A stretch of 64,000 nt of DNA, taken from the NCBI RefSeq assembly GCF_900106745.1, contig NZ_FNNV01000017.1, positions 62,001-126,000 on the forward strand, in the 5' to 3' direction. Shown in pieces: positions 18,793 through 28,592 of this stretch. How positions within the stretch are numbered: the first letter of the stretch is position 1; each line of letters starts with the position of its first letter. Both the position numbers and the translations under genes were made by a program. Below the pieces are notes generated by a model. The model ran no database searches, was not told the DNA's origin, and saw only the letters and a program-made list of their open reading frames with translations. The stretch comes from Paenibacillus sp. CF384 (GTDB lineage: Bacteria; Bacillota; Bacilli; Paenibacillales; Paenibacillaceae).

Positions 18793-19752
18793 CTAGCCCC
18801 TCTCCCACTCTGGAAACTCTTCGCTCTCGTACAAGTAAGCTGGTTCAAGCAGCATAATCCGGCTCTTAGGCGTGGCCTTCGTCTCCGATTCCATCTTCAT
18901 CAGGAGCCCTCGATCAGCGAGCCAATCACATACCGCGGTTGCAGAACCCGTATCGGTATCGATAACCGGCTTAAACTTCAAGACGATATCCGTGACGGTG
19001 CGAACATCCGCCTCTTCCTTCAAATAAGCGAGCATCGGCTGGAAGAGCCGCTCTGCCCTGGCATTCAGATACTCGTTAATCGTATCAATAGCCGATTGGA
19101 CGCCTTCCTCCGTAACCGTGCCAAGCACCAACTCCGTATAGATGACACGGAAGAAGTCCGGGTTATAAGCGAGCGCCTGTTTAACCGATTCCCGCATGGG
19201 CACATCCTCATTCAAAAGCACCTCGATCGACGACAACACATCGACCATCTTAATAATCCAGAAGGCACTGTAACCCGCATCTTGCTTCACATACAGCCAC
19301 TTCTCCGCCTTAGCCAGAAGTCCGAGCGAATACCCGCCAAGCTGCTGAAGCTGAAGCTGTCTATCGCGCTCGCCGACGATCCGTATTTCTTCAAAATAAT
19401 CCGTAATCGAGGCATCCTTCGTGAACAACAGCGTACTACGATAAAGCATCGACTGGTTAATGGAGCCGCCTACGGATCGTTCCATCCAGCGCTTGAACTC
19501 ATTGCGCGTCTGAATGCTAGCGTTAATAGGAACATCATTCTCTACAAAACACATATACCCTGATCCCAACTTCTGATCATGCACGATCAGCTTCAAATCA
19601 ATGTCCGATTTCTCCCATACTTGGTCGTACGATAAGCTGCCAAGCAACACAGCCGCAATCACTTGTTCGTCCTTCTTGACCTTCTCGATGAACTGGTTCA
19701 ATGCTTCCCGAAACAGCGTAGTCGTTTGCTCGCCGAATTTCTGTAAGCCCAC
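18793..19752 (-). CDS. Nucleotidyltransferase-domain protein
   Basis: A 319-residue protein. Residues 35-60 read LLGSLSYDQVWEKSDIDLKL, the GSx(n)DxD catalytic motif of the polymerase-beta-like nucleotidyltransferases (aminoglycoside adenylyltransferase, MNT and relatives). An alpha-helical C-terminal part follows, as in substrate-modifying members, then a possible winged-helix-like tail. GTG 19752 has GGAGGAGG 6 nt upstream. It is translationally coupled to the UvrA-like ATPase, which suggests that both serve the same response, for example resistance to a DNA-binding or aminoglycoside-like compound. The substrate is unknown. Confidence 0.82.
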   Translation of the reverse strand: MGLQKFGEQTTTLFREALNQFIEKVKKDEQVIAAVLLGSLSYDQVWEKSDIDLKLIVHDQKLGSGYMCFVENDVPINASIQTRNEFKRWMERSVGGSINQSMLYRSTLLFTKDASITDYFEEIRIVGERDRQLQLQQLGGYSLGLLAKAEKWLYVKQDAGYSAFWIIKMVDVLSSIEVLLNEDVPMRESVKQALAYNPDFFRVIYTELVLGTVTEEGVQSAIDTINEYLNARAERLFQPMLAYLKEEADVRTVTDIVLKFKPVIDTDTGSATAVCDWLADRGLLMKMESETKATPKSRIMLLEPAYLYESEEFPEWERG

Positions 19753-19875
19753 GTTCGTCCTCCTCCAAAGTCAGTGCTAGAGTCACTCCTAAATCTTCCA
19801 TAGATATACAAAATATCCCTTAGATTCATAGTTGTCAATATAGCATTATTTAATCATTTGCTAGAGTTGCAACCG

Positions 19876-19914
19876 AAAAAAAACCGCCCAGCAGATCATC
19901 CTGCTACAGCGGTT
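19876..19914 (-). terminator. Terminator of import operon 2
   Basis: Read leftward, AACCGC and AGCAG pair with CTGCT and GGTT, followed by eight T. It lies 16 bp after the AraC stop. Confidence 0.9.
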
Positions 19915-19929
19915 CCCGAACATCTTATT

Positions 19930-20598
19930 CTACCGCGCATACGCCTCACGATACTGTGCTGGCGTAAGCAGCGAATGCTTCTTGAAGACGCGCGTGAAAT
20001 GCGCGGGCGAGCCGAACCCTACTTTGCGCGCGATTTCGTGAACCTTGAGGCGCGGCGACTCTTTCAAGTACCGTTTGGCCCGCGTCAGTTTCGCCTCGGC
20101 GACGTAATCAAACAATGCGCGGCCGGTCGTCTGCTTATACAATCGGCATAGATAACTCGGATTGAAATAAACCGTTTCGGCGAGCCGCGTTAACGACAGA
20201 TCCTCATCGAGATGCTTCTCAATGTAAGCGTGCAGGCTTTCCAGCCAGCCGTCCTCATCCCGGTAGCCGGGACATTGAAGCAGCGCATCTGCAAAAGCTC
20301 GCAAGTAATCGGCAGCCTGCCTTGCCGAGCTGTGAGCATCCCAGCGCAGAAGCGCATCCGCATCCAGCGGGTCAAGCTCCGCGAAGGTAATGCCGTTCTT
20401 ATGCATGAACGCCAGAAACTGAGCGGCCAGAATCATATACGCTTCCAGCCATACCTCTTTCTCCGTTTCCGGAATCGCGGCAAACAGCGAATCGAATTGC
20501 CTGAAATATGCGCTCCGCTCGCCGCCCTCCAGGGAAGCCCGAAGGCATTCTCCCTGTATCAATAAATCCCCGAAGCTAATCGAGTTTGTTTGTCGCAT
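19930..20598 (-). CDS. AraC-family regulator resembling a YesN response regulator without receiver
   Basis: About 222 residues. The last 100 hold the two AraC HTH motifs (LAETVYFNPSYLCRLYK and IARKVGFGSPAHFTRVFKK). The first 120 residues resemble the helical linker between receiver and DNA-binding domain of YesN-type regulators; no receiver or cupin sensor is present. AAAGGAGG lies 13 nt before ATG 20598; TTG 20610 is too close to it. It is the last gene of the binding protein/permease operon of cluster 2, so it may fine-tune that operon. Confidence 0.88.
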   Translation of the reverse strand: MRQTNSISFGDLLIQGECLRASLEGGERSAYFRQFDSLFAAIPETEKEVWLEAYMILAAQFLAFMHKNGITFAELDPLDADALLRWDAHSSARQAADYLRAFADALLQCPGYRDEDGWLESLHAYIEKHLDEDLSLTRLAETVYFNPSYLCRLYKQTTGRALFDYVAEAKLTRAKRYLKESPRLKVHEIARKVGFGSPAHFTRVFKKHSLLTPAQYREAYAR

Positions 20599-20637
20599 AG
20601 CTAGCTGCAAACCTCCTTTGCCAGCCGGTACCCTCGC

Positions 20638-21525
20638 TTATTCCTTAACGGAACCCAGCATAATACCGGAGATGAAGAACCGCTGCAGGAACGGATAGAC
20701 GAGCATGATCGGCAGCATGGAAGCGAAGATTTTTGCCGCTCCCAACGTCTTGTCGGATACAGATGCGAGGCGTTTCACATCCTCAATCGATTTAATCAAC
20801 GTCGGATCGATCCGCACGACAATCTGCTGCATATAAGTCTGAAGAGGGATGCTGTTCTCATGGTTGATGAAGATGAGACCGAGCATAAATTCATTCCACA
20901 CGGTTACGATGAGGAACAGCGTCGTTGTCGCAAGCACGGGCATCGATAGCGGCATGTAGATGCGGAACACCTTGAACCAAGGACCTGCGCCGTCCATCGA
21001 AGCCGACTCATCGAGCTCTTTGGGAATGCTGCGGAAATAGTTGACGATCAGAATGACGTTAAATACGTTTACCAGCATCGGGAGCACGAGCACCCAGAAC
21101 GAGTTCATCAGTCCCATTTGGCGAATAACGAGATAGAACGGAATCAATCCGCCATTAAACATCATCGAGAAGATCAGCAGCCACATATACACGTCGCGGA
21201 GCCTGAACTCTCTCTTCGAGCGGGACAGCGGGTAAGCCATCAGCAGCGATATGAAGAAACTGATCAAGCACGTGACACCGACCCGTTTAACCGAAATCCA
21301 GAACGATTGGAAGAAGACGCTGTCTTCAAACAGCTTCTTATACGATTCAAAGGTGACGCCCTTCGGAAAGACAGTGACAAAGCCGGCCATCGCTTTCGCT
21401 GGTGAGCTGAAGGAAATCGCCAAGTTATGAATGATCGGGAACAAAGATGAGAACGAAACGAGCGCAAGAATGAGAATCAGAACAGCTTCTGCCACTTTTG
21501 TGCCCATCGTTTGACTGCGGACCAT
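20638..21525 (-). CDS. YtcP-type sugar ABC transporter permease, cluster 2
   Basis: A 295-residue inner-membrane permease with six helices, EAA loop DESASMDGAGPWFKVFRIYM (ESA in place of EAA) and C-terminus ISGIMLGSVKE. AAAAGGAGG precedes the ATG. It is 18 bp downstream of the LplB-type partner. The ATPase is not encoded nearby. Confidence 0.94.
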   Translation of the reverse strand: MVRSQTMGTKVAEAVLILILALVSFSSLFPIIHNLAISFSSPAKAMAGFVTVFPKGVTFESYKKLFEDSVFFQSFWISVKRVGVTCLISFFISLLMAYPLSRSKREFRLRDVYMWLLIFSMMFNGGLIPFYLVIRQMGLMNSFWVLVLPMLVNVFNVILIVNYFRSIPKELDESASMDGAGPWFKVFRIYMPLSMPVLATTTLFLIVTVWNEFMLGLIFINHENSIPLQTYMQQIVVRIDPTLIKSIEDVKRLASVSDKTLGAAKIFASMLPIMLVYPFLQRFFISGIMLGSVKE

Positions 21526-21543
21526 GCGGAATTCCTCCTTTTG

Positions 21544-22437
21544 CTAGAAAATGCGATAGTTGGCCAATCGACTTGCCAGACCGTATGAGATGATGATCAA
21601 TATGAAGCTGACACCTGATTTCAGCAAACCGATGGCGGTTCCGACCTCGTAGTGCCCCTCTTCTATACCGGCCCTAAACACGTACGTGTCGATGATGTCC
21701 GAGGAATCGTAAACCAGCGTGTTGTACAGATTGAATATTTGATCAAAGCCGGCATTCAGTACATTTTGCAAACTGAGCGTGCCGACCAGTACGATCGTAG
21801 TTGCGATGCCCGGCAGTGTGACGTATTTCAGCTTCTGCATCCGGGTTGCGCCGTCAATGTCGGCCGCCTCGTAAAGCGAAGGATTAATACCTGTCAATGC
21901 CGCCAAATAGATAATGGTACCAAAGCCGAACTCTTTCCATATATCGGAGCCGACAATGATGGTACGGAACCAGAAGTTGTCACCCAAGAACATAATCTCG
22001 TTAATGCCAAACTTGCCAAGCAGTTGGTTAACAATGCCGTCTACGGCGAAGAAATCTCTTAGAATACCCGCAAGCAGAACCCATGACAGGAAGTGCGGTA
22101 AATACACGATGGTTTGAACCGTACGCTTAAACCAATGGATGCGCAGTTCGTTGAGCATGAGTGCAAATACGATTGGAATAAAGAATCCGAATGCGATCTT
22201 CATCAGAGCGATGATAACCGTATTCTTGAAAACGCGTAACGCTACAGGCGTATCAAAGACAAAGGAGTAATTCTCCCAGCCTGTCCACGGCGAACCCCAA
22301 ATTCCTTTAGTCGGAATAAAATGTTTGAACGCCAGCACAATACCGCCCATTGGCCAAATTGTAAATAATAAGACAAGTAACATGCCGGGGAGCAGCATCA
22401 GATTAAAATGGATTTGCTCAGACCATTTGCGGCGCAC
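21544..22437 (-). CDS. LplB-type sugar ABC transporter permease, cluster 2
   Basis: About 297 residues with six helices; LMLLPGMLLVLLFTIWPMGG is the first and EAADIDGATRMQKLKYVTLP the EAA loop. GTG 22437 is preferred because GGAGG lies 8 nt upstream; ATG 22443 is only 2 nt from that site, and ATG 22464 has none. It follows the binding protein gene after an intercistronic hairpin. Confidence 0.92.
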   Translation of the reverse strand: MRRKWSEQIHFNLMLLPGMLLVLLFTIWPMGGIVLAFKHFIPTKGIWGSPWTGWENYSFVFDTPVALRVFKNTVIIALMKIAFGFFIPIVFALMLNELRIHWFKRTVQTIVYLPHFLSWVLLAGILRDFFAVDGIVNQLLGKFGINEIMFLGDNFWFRTIIVGSDIWKEFGFGTIIYLAALTGINPSLYEAADIDGATRMQKLKYVTLPGIATTIVLVGTLSLQNVLNAGFDQIFNLYNTLVYDSSDIIDTYVFRAGIEEGHYEVGTAIGLLKSGVSFILIIISYGLASRLANYRIF

Positions 22438-22476
22438 TCGCATTACCTCCGCTTCAGATATCATTCGTAATGAATA

Positions 22477-22507
22477 GAAGGACGCAAGACACTGCCTCGC
22501 GTCCTTC
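22477..22507 (-). promoter_or_regulatory. Intercistronic hairpin after the cluster 2 binding protein gene
   Basis: A perfect 9-bp stem GAAGGACGC / GCGTCCTTC (22499-22507 with 22477-22485) with a 13-nt loop and no U-run. It may protect the binding-protein mRNA from decay, giving more binding protein than permease. Confidence 0.6.
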
Positions 22508-22524
22508 CGGAATTGAACTACAAC

Positions 22525-24267
22525 TTATTTGCTTATTGCCTCGTTGATTTCTTTCAAAATATCGTCTCCGCCTTGTGCTTTCCAATCCGCTACGAATTGA
22601 TCGAACTCCGCATCTGCATCGGCTTTACCCATAATAATCCGGTGGTAGGCCTTCATTTGCAGCTCGTTAAGCGCCGTCAGCTTCTTCTCCATCGTCGGTG
22701 TTTGGCCGTCGAACGCGGAGTAGACGATGTTGGATTCTAATTTGGCTGCGGAACCCATTGCATCATACCAGCTGCGCGTGTTTTGCCATTGCAGTACGTT
22801 CTTGCTTGCCGGCTGCGTTTGCAGCTCGTCGATGAACTTCTTGATGTTCTGGAACGCATCGTTGTTCTTGAACGGAAGCGAGGCCGGGTCCTTCTCGCCG
22901 TTTACGGCAGCTACGATGTCTTTCGCTTGTTTAAGGATATCGTCCGTAGGGATAATCGTCATGCCGCCCCATACGGTTCCTTTCTCGTTGGCGTCTTTAT
23001 ACTTTTCTTGCGATGTCTTGATCCACCATTCCGTATCGTCGTTTTCGTTGACGATATTCAGCCATTTCATTGGAAGCTCTGGGTATTTGAAGCCTTTCTT
23101 CACGACCATGACGGAACCGGATGTGTTCGTAGCGCCCATGTTCAGCTTGCCGTTTGTTTTGGCAGGGATTGCATATGGCTTCCAATCTGCATCAGGAACG
23201 TTCTGCAATGTCATGAACAGCGGGTACCAAACGCCCCACCATGCTTGACCGACGATTCCTGCGCGGCCGCTTGCCAGAACTTCTTGCAATTGACCTGTAT
23301 CTTTAAGCGCGAAGTCCTTCTCGATCAGACCTTCTTTGTAGAAGTTAGCGATCAGCTTCAAACTGTCTTTAATTTGCGGTTGGATACCGCCATATACGAC
23401 TTGATCGGATGCATCTTTATAGAACAAGCGTGGGAATGCCTCGAATTGGTCGAAAATGTAGCCTGGACCGAACAATCCGTCCGTTTCCGTTTGCATCTGC
23501 ATGGCCAGCGGTACCGTTGTGCCGTTACCTGCCGGATCTTTCTCCTTGAACGCTTTAGCGAGTGCCTCAACGTCTTCAATCGTCTTCGGCTCAGCCAGGT
23601 TCAGCTTCTTGCGCCAGTCGTCGCGAACCCAGACAAAGTTGAAGTTCTCCAAACCGGCTTGGCTCGGAATGCCGTAGAGCTTGCCATCGACTTTGTACAG
23701 GTCAAGTCCGCGGTTGTCTGCAGAAGCATAGGCTTCTTTGATCGCCGGGGAAGCGTATTGCTCATACACGGTCGACAAATCCTCGATCATGTCCGCCTCA
23801 ACGAGACGTTTCACAGTGGATTGTACTTCCGTGATGTTTTTGCCGACGATTTGGAATACATCCGGGATGTCGTTACCACCGATGGAGAGATCCAGCTTCT
23901 TCTTGTAAGCGTCACCATCTTGCGGCGCCATCCAAACAAACTTAGGCTTTGCATTCAGCTTCTCTTCCATGAACTTGTTAAAGACGTTCTCTTCATACGA
24001 TTCGCCTGCAGGGAACTTCGGATTGTTCATTGTCGGCCTTATCGTTGTAAATTCAATCAACTCCGGGTACTTGCCGAATGGATCAGCCGCAACCTCTGGT
24101 TCAGCTGCCGGTTCTGTTGTTTCTGTTGTTGTTTCCGTGGTCGTATTATTGGTGGTTTTGTTGCCTTCCGCTGTGTTGGCAGCATTGTTGTTGCCGCCGT
24201 TATTGCCGCATGCGCTTACAAAAACCATAAGCCCAAGCAAACTCAAACTTGCCCACTTTTTGACCAT
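22525..24267 (-). CDS. Extracellular sugar-binding lipoprotein of ABC importer, cluster 2
   Basis: A 580-residue lipoprotein. The signal peptide VKKWASLSLLGLMVFVSAC has lipobox VSAC; an Asn/Thr/Glu-rich linker of about 40 residues follows, then the large LipO-type binding fold with WVRDDWRKKLNLAEP. It should be anchored to the outer face of the membrane and deliver an oligosaccharide to the permeases encoded just downstream. A terminator separates it from the response regulator upstream, so it has its own promoter in 24268-24352. A sequence GCGAAAGCGCGTTAT there only loosely resembles a catabolite-response element. Confidence 0.94.
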   Translation of the reverse strand: MVKKWASLSLLGLMVFVSACGNNGGNNNAANTAEGNKTTNNTTTETTTETTEPAAEPEVAADPFGKYPELIEFTTIRPTMNNPKFPAGESYEENVFNKFMEEKLNAKPKFVWMAPQDGDAYKKKLDLSIGGNDIPDVFQIVGKNITEVQSTVKRLVEADMIEDLSTVYEQYASPAIKEAYASADNRGLDLYKVDGKLYGIPSQAGLENFNFVWVRDDWRKKLNLAEPKTIEDVEALAKAFKEKDPAGNGTTVPLAMQMQTETDGLFGPGYIFDQFEAFPRLFYKDASDQVVYGGIQPQIKDSLKLIANFYKEGLIEKDFALKDTGQLQEVLASGRAGIVGQAWWGVWYPLFMTLQNVPDADWKPYAIPAKTNGKLNMGATNTSGSVMVVKKGFKYPELPMKWLNIVNENDDTEWWIKTSQEKYKDANEKGTVWGGMTIIPTDDILKQAKDIVAAVNGEKDPASLPFKNNDAFQNIKKFIDELQTQPASKNVLQWQNTRSWYDAMGSAAKLESNIVYSAFDGQTPTMEKKLTALNELQMKAYHRIIMGKADADAEFDQFVADWKAQGGDDILKEINEAISK

Positions 24268-24352
24268 TCTGTCAAAAGCCCCTCTCTATGACAACGAATA
24301 TGGTGTTGATTCGATTCCAATCATAACGCGCTTTCGCCCGGGGATTAGATGG

Positions 24353-24393
24353 AAAAAACGCATCTCCTGACTGAACTTTGTCAGAACATGCGT
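24353..24393 (-). terminator. Terminator between response regulator and importer operon, cluster 2
   Basis: Read leftward, GACGCAT and CTGAC pair with GTCAG and ATGCGTT, followed by six T. It splits kinase-regulator from the binding protein operon. Confidence 0.85.
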
Positions 24394-24444
24394 CTTTCAT
24401 CGTACAATTTTCGCTGGTCGGCAGACATTTTTCACTTCACCCGC

Positions 24445-25866
24445 TTACTTGCCCACCGGCGGCCAGTGCATAAACGCATCAAACGCCGCTTCCTCTTCGC
24501 GGTAAGCACGCGGTGATCGGCCTGTCTCCTGACGGAACAGCTTGCGGAAATACGATTCATCGGCGAACCCGCATTTGGCCGCGATTTCCTGAATGGCTTG
24601 ACTGCTGTGAAGCAGCAGCCGTTTAGCTTGATCCATCCTAAGCATTCGCATGAAATCGTTATAAGTAGCACCCGTCGTCCGCTTGAAGCAGTCGCTGAAG
24701 TATCCTCGGCTGAGATGTACCTCCGCAGCAGCTTCCTCCTGCGTAATCCCTTCATCCAAATGCAGCAACGACCATTCAATGGATTGAATCATTCGTGTCG
24801 TAATATCCTTATCAATGCCGCTCTGTTCCAGAATGGCCCGAAGCGAACGGCGAAGACGCTGCAGGAAGTTCTGCCACTGCGCCCAGGTCTGCAAACCGCC
24901 TAGTTCCTGCAGCAGCTCGTCCCGTTCCGACCATCTCAGCATGCTTCTCCACGCCCAGACCGTCTGGTGAATGATGCCGCACAGTTTGTTCGGATCCGGC
25001 CTTTGGTCGGCAATTTGCTCGAGAAAAGTGTGGAACGCTTCATCCTGAAACAGCCAATCGAAGCTCCGCCAGCCTTTCATCCAATCCTCGCGAACCGGCT
25101 TGGTCTCCCAAAGCAGCACATCCTGCATGGAATCATGCACGGCTGCAGCCGACTCAGTCGTCGCCATCACGTAGAAGGAGTGACGTTTGATGTACGTATC
25201 CAGCACCGACTTGAGCCGGCTTCGATCCTTAACGCCAACCTGATGCATGCAAAATACCGCCCAGCGATTGGACAATCCCGCCTGCGCCTCCCCTTCCGGT
25301 TGAAAAGCAAGCTCCTCGGTAAACCAGGCGTTGCCCTGCAGCGCGACAAGCGGTTTGTCGTTTAATCCGGGCTGCGCGTACAGCTCCTGTACTTTGCAGT
25401 CGCCCTTGAGCGCGAGCAGCAGCGTAACCGATGACTGCGCCGAAGCCGGTGCCGGCGGCTGTGTGCGGGAGGACCTCTCTTCCCGGTCCGCGAGCAGTCG
25501 CTCGGCAATGCGGCCGAACAACCGATCAAGCTTCTCATCGTCAAGCTCGGTCTTCACGATATAATCAATCGCGCCTAGCCGCAGCGCATCCTGTACATAT
25601 TGAAAATCCTGATGACAGGTGAGAATCGCCGTTTCCGTATGCGGAAACCGCTCCTTCACGATTCGCATCAGCTCAAAGCCCGACATCCCCGGCATCGACA
25701 AATCGGTCACGAGCAAATCGACCTGCTCATGTTCCATCCAAGCCAGTGCCTTCTCCCCGCCTTCAAAGTCGGCGGCAACCTCCATCCCATGCTTCTGCCA
25801 TGGAAGAATATGAATTAATCCTTTGCGTACGATATGCTCATCATCGACCAGTATGGCTCGGATCAT
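24445..25866 (-). CDS. YesN-type response regulator, cluster 2
   Basis: A 473-residue regulator: receiver domain 1-120 with D8/D9, phosphoacceptor D55 in TDLSMPGMSG and a TELDDE stretch where KP is usual (IVKTELDDEKL); helical linker; C-terminal AraC HTH pair (EAAAEVHLSRGYFSDCFKR and IAAKCGFADESYFRKLFRQ). Its ATG overlaps the kinase stop by 4 bp (ATGA), a sign of translational coupling. It probably activates the binding protein operon starting at 24267. Confidence 0.95.
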   Translation of the reverse strand: MIRAILVDDEHIVRKGLIHILPWQKHGMEVAADFEGGEKALAWMEHEQVDLLVTDLSMPGMSGFELMRIVKERFPHTETAILTCHQDFQYVQDALRLGAIDYIVKTELDDEKLDRLFGRIAERLLADREERSSRTQPPAPASAQSSVTLLLALKGDCKVQELYAQPGLNDKPLVALQGNAWFTEELAFQPEGEAQAGLSNRWAVFCMHQVGVKDRSRLKSVLDTYIKRHSFYVMATTESAAAVHDSMQDVLLWETKPVREDWMKGWRSFDWLFQDEAFHTFLEQIADQRPDPNKLCGIIHQTVWAWRSMLRWSERDELLQELGGLQTWAQWQNFLQRLRRSLRAILEQSGIDKDITTRMIQSIEWSLLHLDEGITQEEAAAEVHLSRGYFSDCFKRTTGATYNDFMRMLRMDQAKRLLLHSSQAIQEIAAKCGFADESYFRKLFRQETGRSPRAYREEEAAFDAFMHWPPVGK

Positions 25867-27584
25867 GGCTGCTCGCCTCCCTTCCCCGTCAATATTTCGA
25901 TCGTAATCGCCGTACCTTCGCCCAGCTTGCTTTCTATTCGCAGTCCCGAGCTTTCTCCATAGTAGGCTTGAATTAATCGGTGCACGAAACTCAAACCGAT
26001 GCCCATGCCGACGGAGCGTGAATCCGGATGTTTCTCTTCAAGCAGCGATTGCAGCCGTTCCTCCGACATGCCTTCTCCGTTATCGGATACGCACATCGTG
26101 ATTCCGCCCCCCGGATGAGGCTCGATGCGAACGCTAATGGTGCCGTCCTGGTTGCGGAAACCATGATAAATCGCATTCTCGACGAGCGGCTGCAGCACAA
26201 ACCGCGGGATCTGAACATCCAGCGTCGCGGGATTCACATCCATTTGCACCTCGAATTGATGGCTGTAACGGATGCTCTGCAGCGCCATGTAGTCGTTGAT
26301 ATTAGCGACTTCCTCCTGCACGCGCACATGCGTCCCTTCCTTGCCGAGGTTGTAGTGCAGAATACGGGTGAAATGAGTGATTAGCTTTACAATTTCATTT
26401 TGCTTGTTCATCTTGGCAATGACTTGCACGGTATTGAGCGTATTATGGATAAAATGCGGGTTGATCTGATGCCGCAGCTTCTCGACCTCCACATTGCTCC
26501 TAGCCTTCTCCCGGCGCTCGATTTCCTTGAGCAAATCGAATACCCGCTCTTTCATCGCATAGAATCTGCCTAACACCTCGTCAAATTCGCGAAGCCGCAG
26601 CCATTTCTGCGGGCGATACGACGGATTGTCGCCTACCCACTCTATCTCTCTGCGGAATACGTGAAGCGGTCGATACACCGTCCGCCAACAGATATAGGCA
26701 AGCAGCAAGCTGAGGAGCAGCGTGAACAAGCCGACGGTTACGAATTTGCCAAGCCATGAATCGATTTCCTTCTGAAAGGCATCGCCCTTCATAATGACGG
26801 CAATCTTCCAGCCTTGCTCGCTCGCAGCGATGAAACGCAGATCATCGGAAGCTTTATCCTCCATGTTAAATGCAGCAAACAACGGGAACTTGGCGCGATC
26901 TTCGCTAAACACGATCCGATTCTGGGCATCGAGCAGCAGATGCTTAACCGGCTCGCCATACTGAACATCGTCGAACAACCGCTTCAAGGTATTAAAGTTG
27001 CTTTCCGTATAGACGTAGAAGGAGGAATTCGTATCAAAATCATTCACTTTGCGGACAAGGGAGAATACCTGCGTATTGTCGGTGTTATACTTGTCCGTCG
27101 AGCGATGCGGCGCGAAGTACGACACTCCGTTCGCTTCCAGCAGCAGCGGATTGTCAAACATCGTGATCTTATCCATGATCGGATAGCTCTGAATAAACGC
27201 ATGATTGTTCTTGGCATCCACTAATGCCAGAGCTCCGGCGTAAGGGCTTGTATAATTAATAAGCGACATCCGATCCTGCACGAGCAGAAGAATATCGGTT
27301 TTGCGAATCTGATCGTCGGTCGTCAAATATTCTTGAATGCGCGAGGTGATCGTTTTATCCAGTGCGAGCTGTTGGGAGGCGAAATTCATGTTTTTCAAAA
27401 TATTATCGAGGCTGACGAGCTCCTTCTTCACATTCTCGTTGATGCCGTTCTTCAGCTTGTTTTCCATAAAGGAATGAAACGAAAAGTACGACATGCCCCC
27501 GATCAATGCCAAGGGCACGACGGAGCTGAGCAGCAGGATGACAATCATGCGGCCTTTAATGGAATCTCGCAACATCGACAGCAT
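25863..27584 (-). CDS. YesM-type sensor histidine kinase, cluster 2
   Basis: A 573-residue membrane kinase: first helix MIVILLLSSVVPLALIGGM, an extracellular sensor of about 240 residues, second helix VGLFTLLLSLLLAYICW, HAMP, then a His_kinase box RHQINPHFIHNTLNTVQ with the phosphorylated His, and an ATPase with LQPLVENAIYHGF, SDNGEGM and GMGIGLSFVHRL. GAGGT lies 8 nt before ATG 27584. It is the first gene of a kinase-regulator operon and has family A repeats upstream. Confidence 0.94.
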   Translation of the reverse strand: MLSMLRDSIKGRMIVILLLSSVVPLALIGGMSYFSFHSFMENKLKNGINENVKKELVSLDNILKNMNFASQQLALDKTITSRIQEYLTTDDQIRKTDILLLVQDRMSLINYTSPYAGALALVDAKNNHAFIQSYPIMDKITMFDNPLLLEANGVSYFAPHRSTDKYNTDNTQVFSLVRKVNDFDTNSSFYVYTESNFNTLKRLFDDVQYGEPVKHLLLDAQNRIVFSEDRAKFPLFAAFNMEDKASDDLRFIAASEQGWKIAVIMKGDAFQKEIDSWLGKFVTVGLFTLLLSLLLAYICWRTVYRPLHVFRREIEWVGDNPSYRPQKWLRLREFDEVLGRFYAMKERVFDLLKEIERREKARSNVEVEKLRHQINPHFIHNTLNTVQVIAKMNKQNEIVKLITHFTRILHYNLGKEGTHVRVQEEVANINDYMALQSIRYSHQFEVQMDVNPATLDVQIPRFVLQPLVENAIYHGFRNQDGTISVRIEPHPGGGITMCVSDNGEGMSEERLQSLLEEKHPDSRSVGMGIGLSFVHRLIQAYYGESSGLRIESKLGEGTAITIEILTGKGGEQP

Positions 27585-27756
27585 AGGGGATGACCTCGTT
27601 TTCTATAGTGAATAGCGCTTGTAGGTGAAGTTGTATTTCAGTTTATCAGAGAAATCGGCCTTTTTGTAAGCACTTTTTTTTCCTGTTGTGGAATTAGGCG
27701 AGGTGAAATGGCTGTTTCTCCGGCGAAAGTGGCTGGAGCCACCCCACCTTAACCTG

Positions 27757-28568
27757 ACTGCGCCGAGGGCTGAGAGTCGGAAAATCTGACTCTCAGCGGC
27801 GAAATCGCACAAAGAAGCTGAGAGTTCGATAAACCGTCTCTCAGCTTCTAATCCTACCCCTAACTGCCCCCGCCGAGGGCCGAGAGTCGGAAAATCCGAC
27901 TCTCAGCGGCGAAACCGCGCAACAAAGGAGCTGAGAGTTCGAAAATCCGTCTCTCAGCTTCTGATCCTACCCCAAACTGCCTGCGCCGAGCGCTGAGAGT
28001 CGGAATATCCGACTCTCAGCGGCGAAAACGCACAACAAAGAAGCTGAGAGTCGGGAATTCCGTCTCTCAGCTACTAATCCTACCCCTAACTGCCTGCGCC
28101 GAGAGTCGGAAAATCCGACTCTCAGCAGCGAAAACGCACATAAAAGAAGCTGAGAGTTCGATATTCCGTCTCTCAGCTTCTGATCCTACCTCAAACTGCC
28201 TCCGCCGAGGGCCGAGAGTCGGAAAATCCGACTCTCAGCGGCGAAAACGCACAACAAAGAAGCTGAGAGTCGGGAATTCCGTCTCTCAGCTACTAATCCT
28301 ACCCCTAACTGCCTGCGCCGAGGGCCGAGAGTCGGAAAATCCGACTCTCAGCAGCGAAAACGCACATAAAAGAAGCTGAGAGTTCGATATTCCGTCTCTC
28401 AGCTTCTGATCCTACCTCAAACTGCCCCGCCGAGGGCCGAGAGTCGGAAAATCCGACTCTCAGCGGCGAAACCGCGCAACAAAGAAGCTGAGAGTTCGAT
28501 AATCCGTCTCTCAGCGGCGAAAACGCACAACAAAGAAGCTGAGAGTTCGATAATCCGACTCTCAGCTC
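27757..28568. repeat. Family A palindrome array, opposite orientation to the 1.5-kb array
   Basis: GCTGAGAGT begins at 27817, 27930, 28043, 28149, 28262 and 28375: steps of 113 except one of 106, where 7 bp of a linker are missing. The second palindrome of each unit (GCCGAGAGTCGG) is 51 bp before. The linkers GGCGAAAACGCACAACAAAG and CCTACCCCTAACTGCC match the reverse complement of those at 1.5-2.1 kb. It ends within 30 bp of the coaW stop. Confidence 0.92.
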
Positions 28569-28592
28569 CCCCTCGAGCCCCAGCACCGCCTG

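Noticed and set aside
22783..24291. A 502-codon open frame antisense to binding protein 2
   Set aside because: It mirrors the codon structure of the real gene, has no ribosome site and no recognisable domain; the minus-strand lipoprotein is clear.
24310..24345. Catabolite-response element before binding protein 2
   Set aside because: GCGAAAGCGCGTTAT matches the cre consensus only in part, and no second site supports it.
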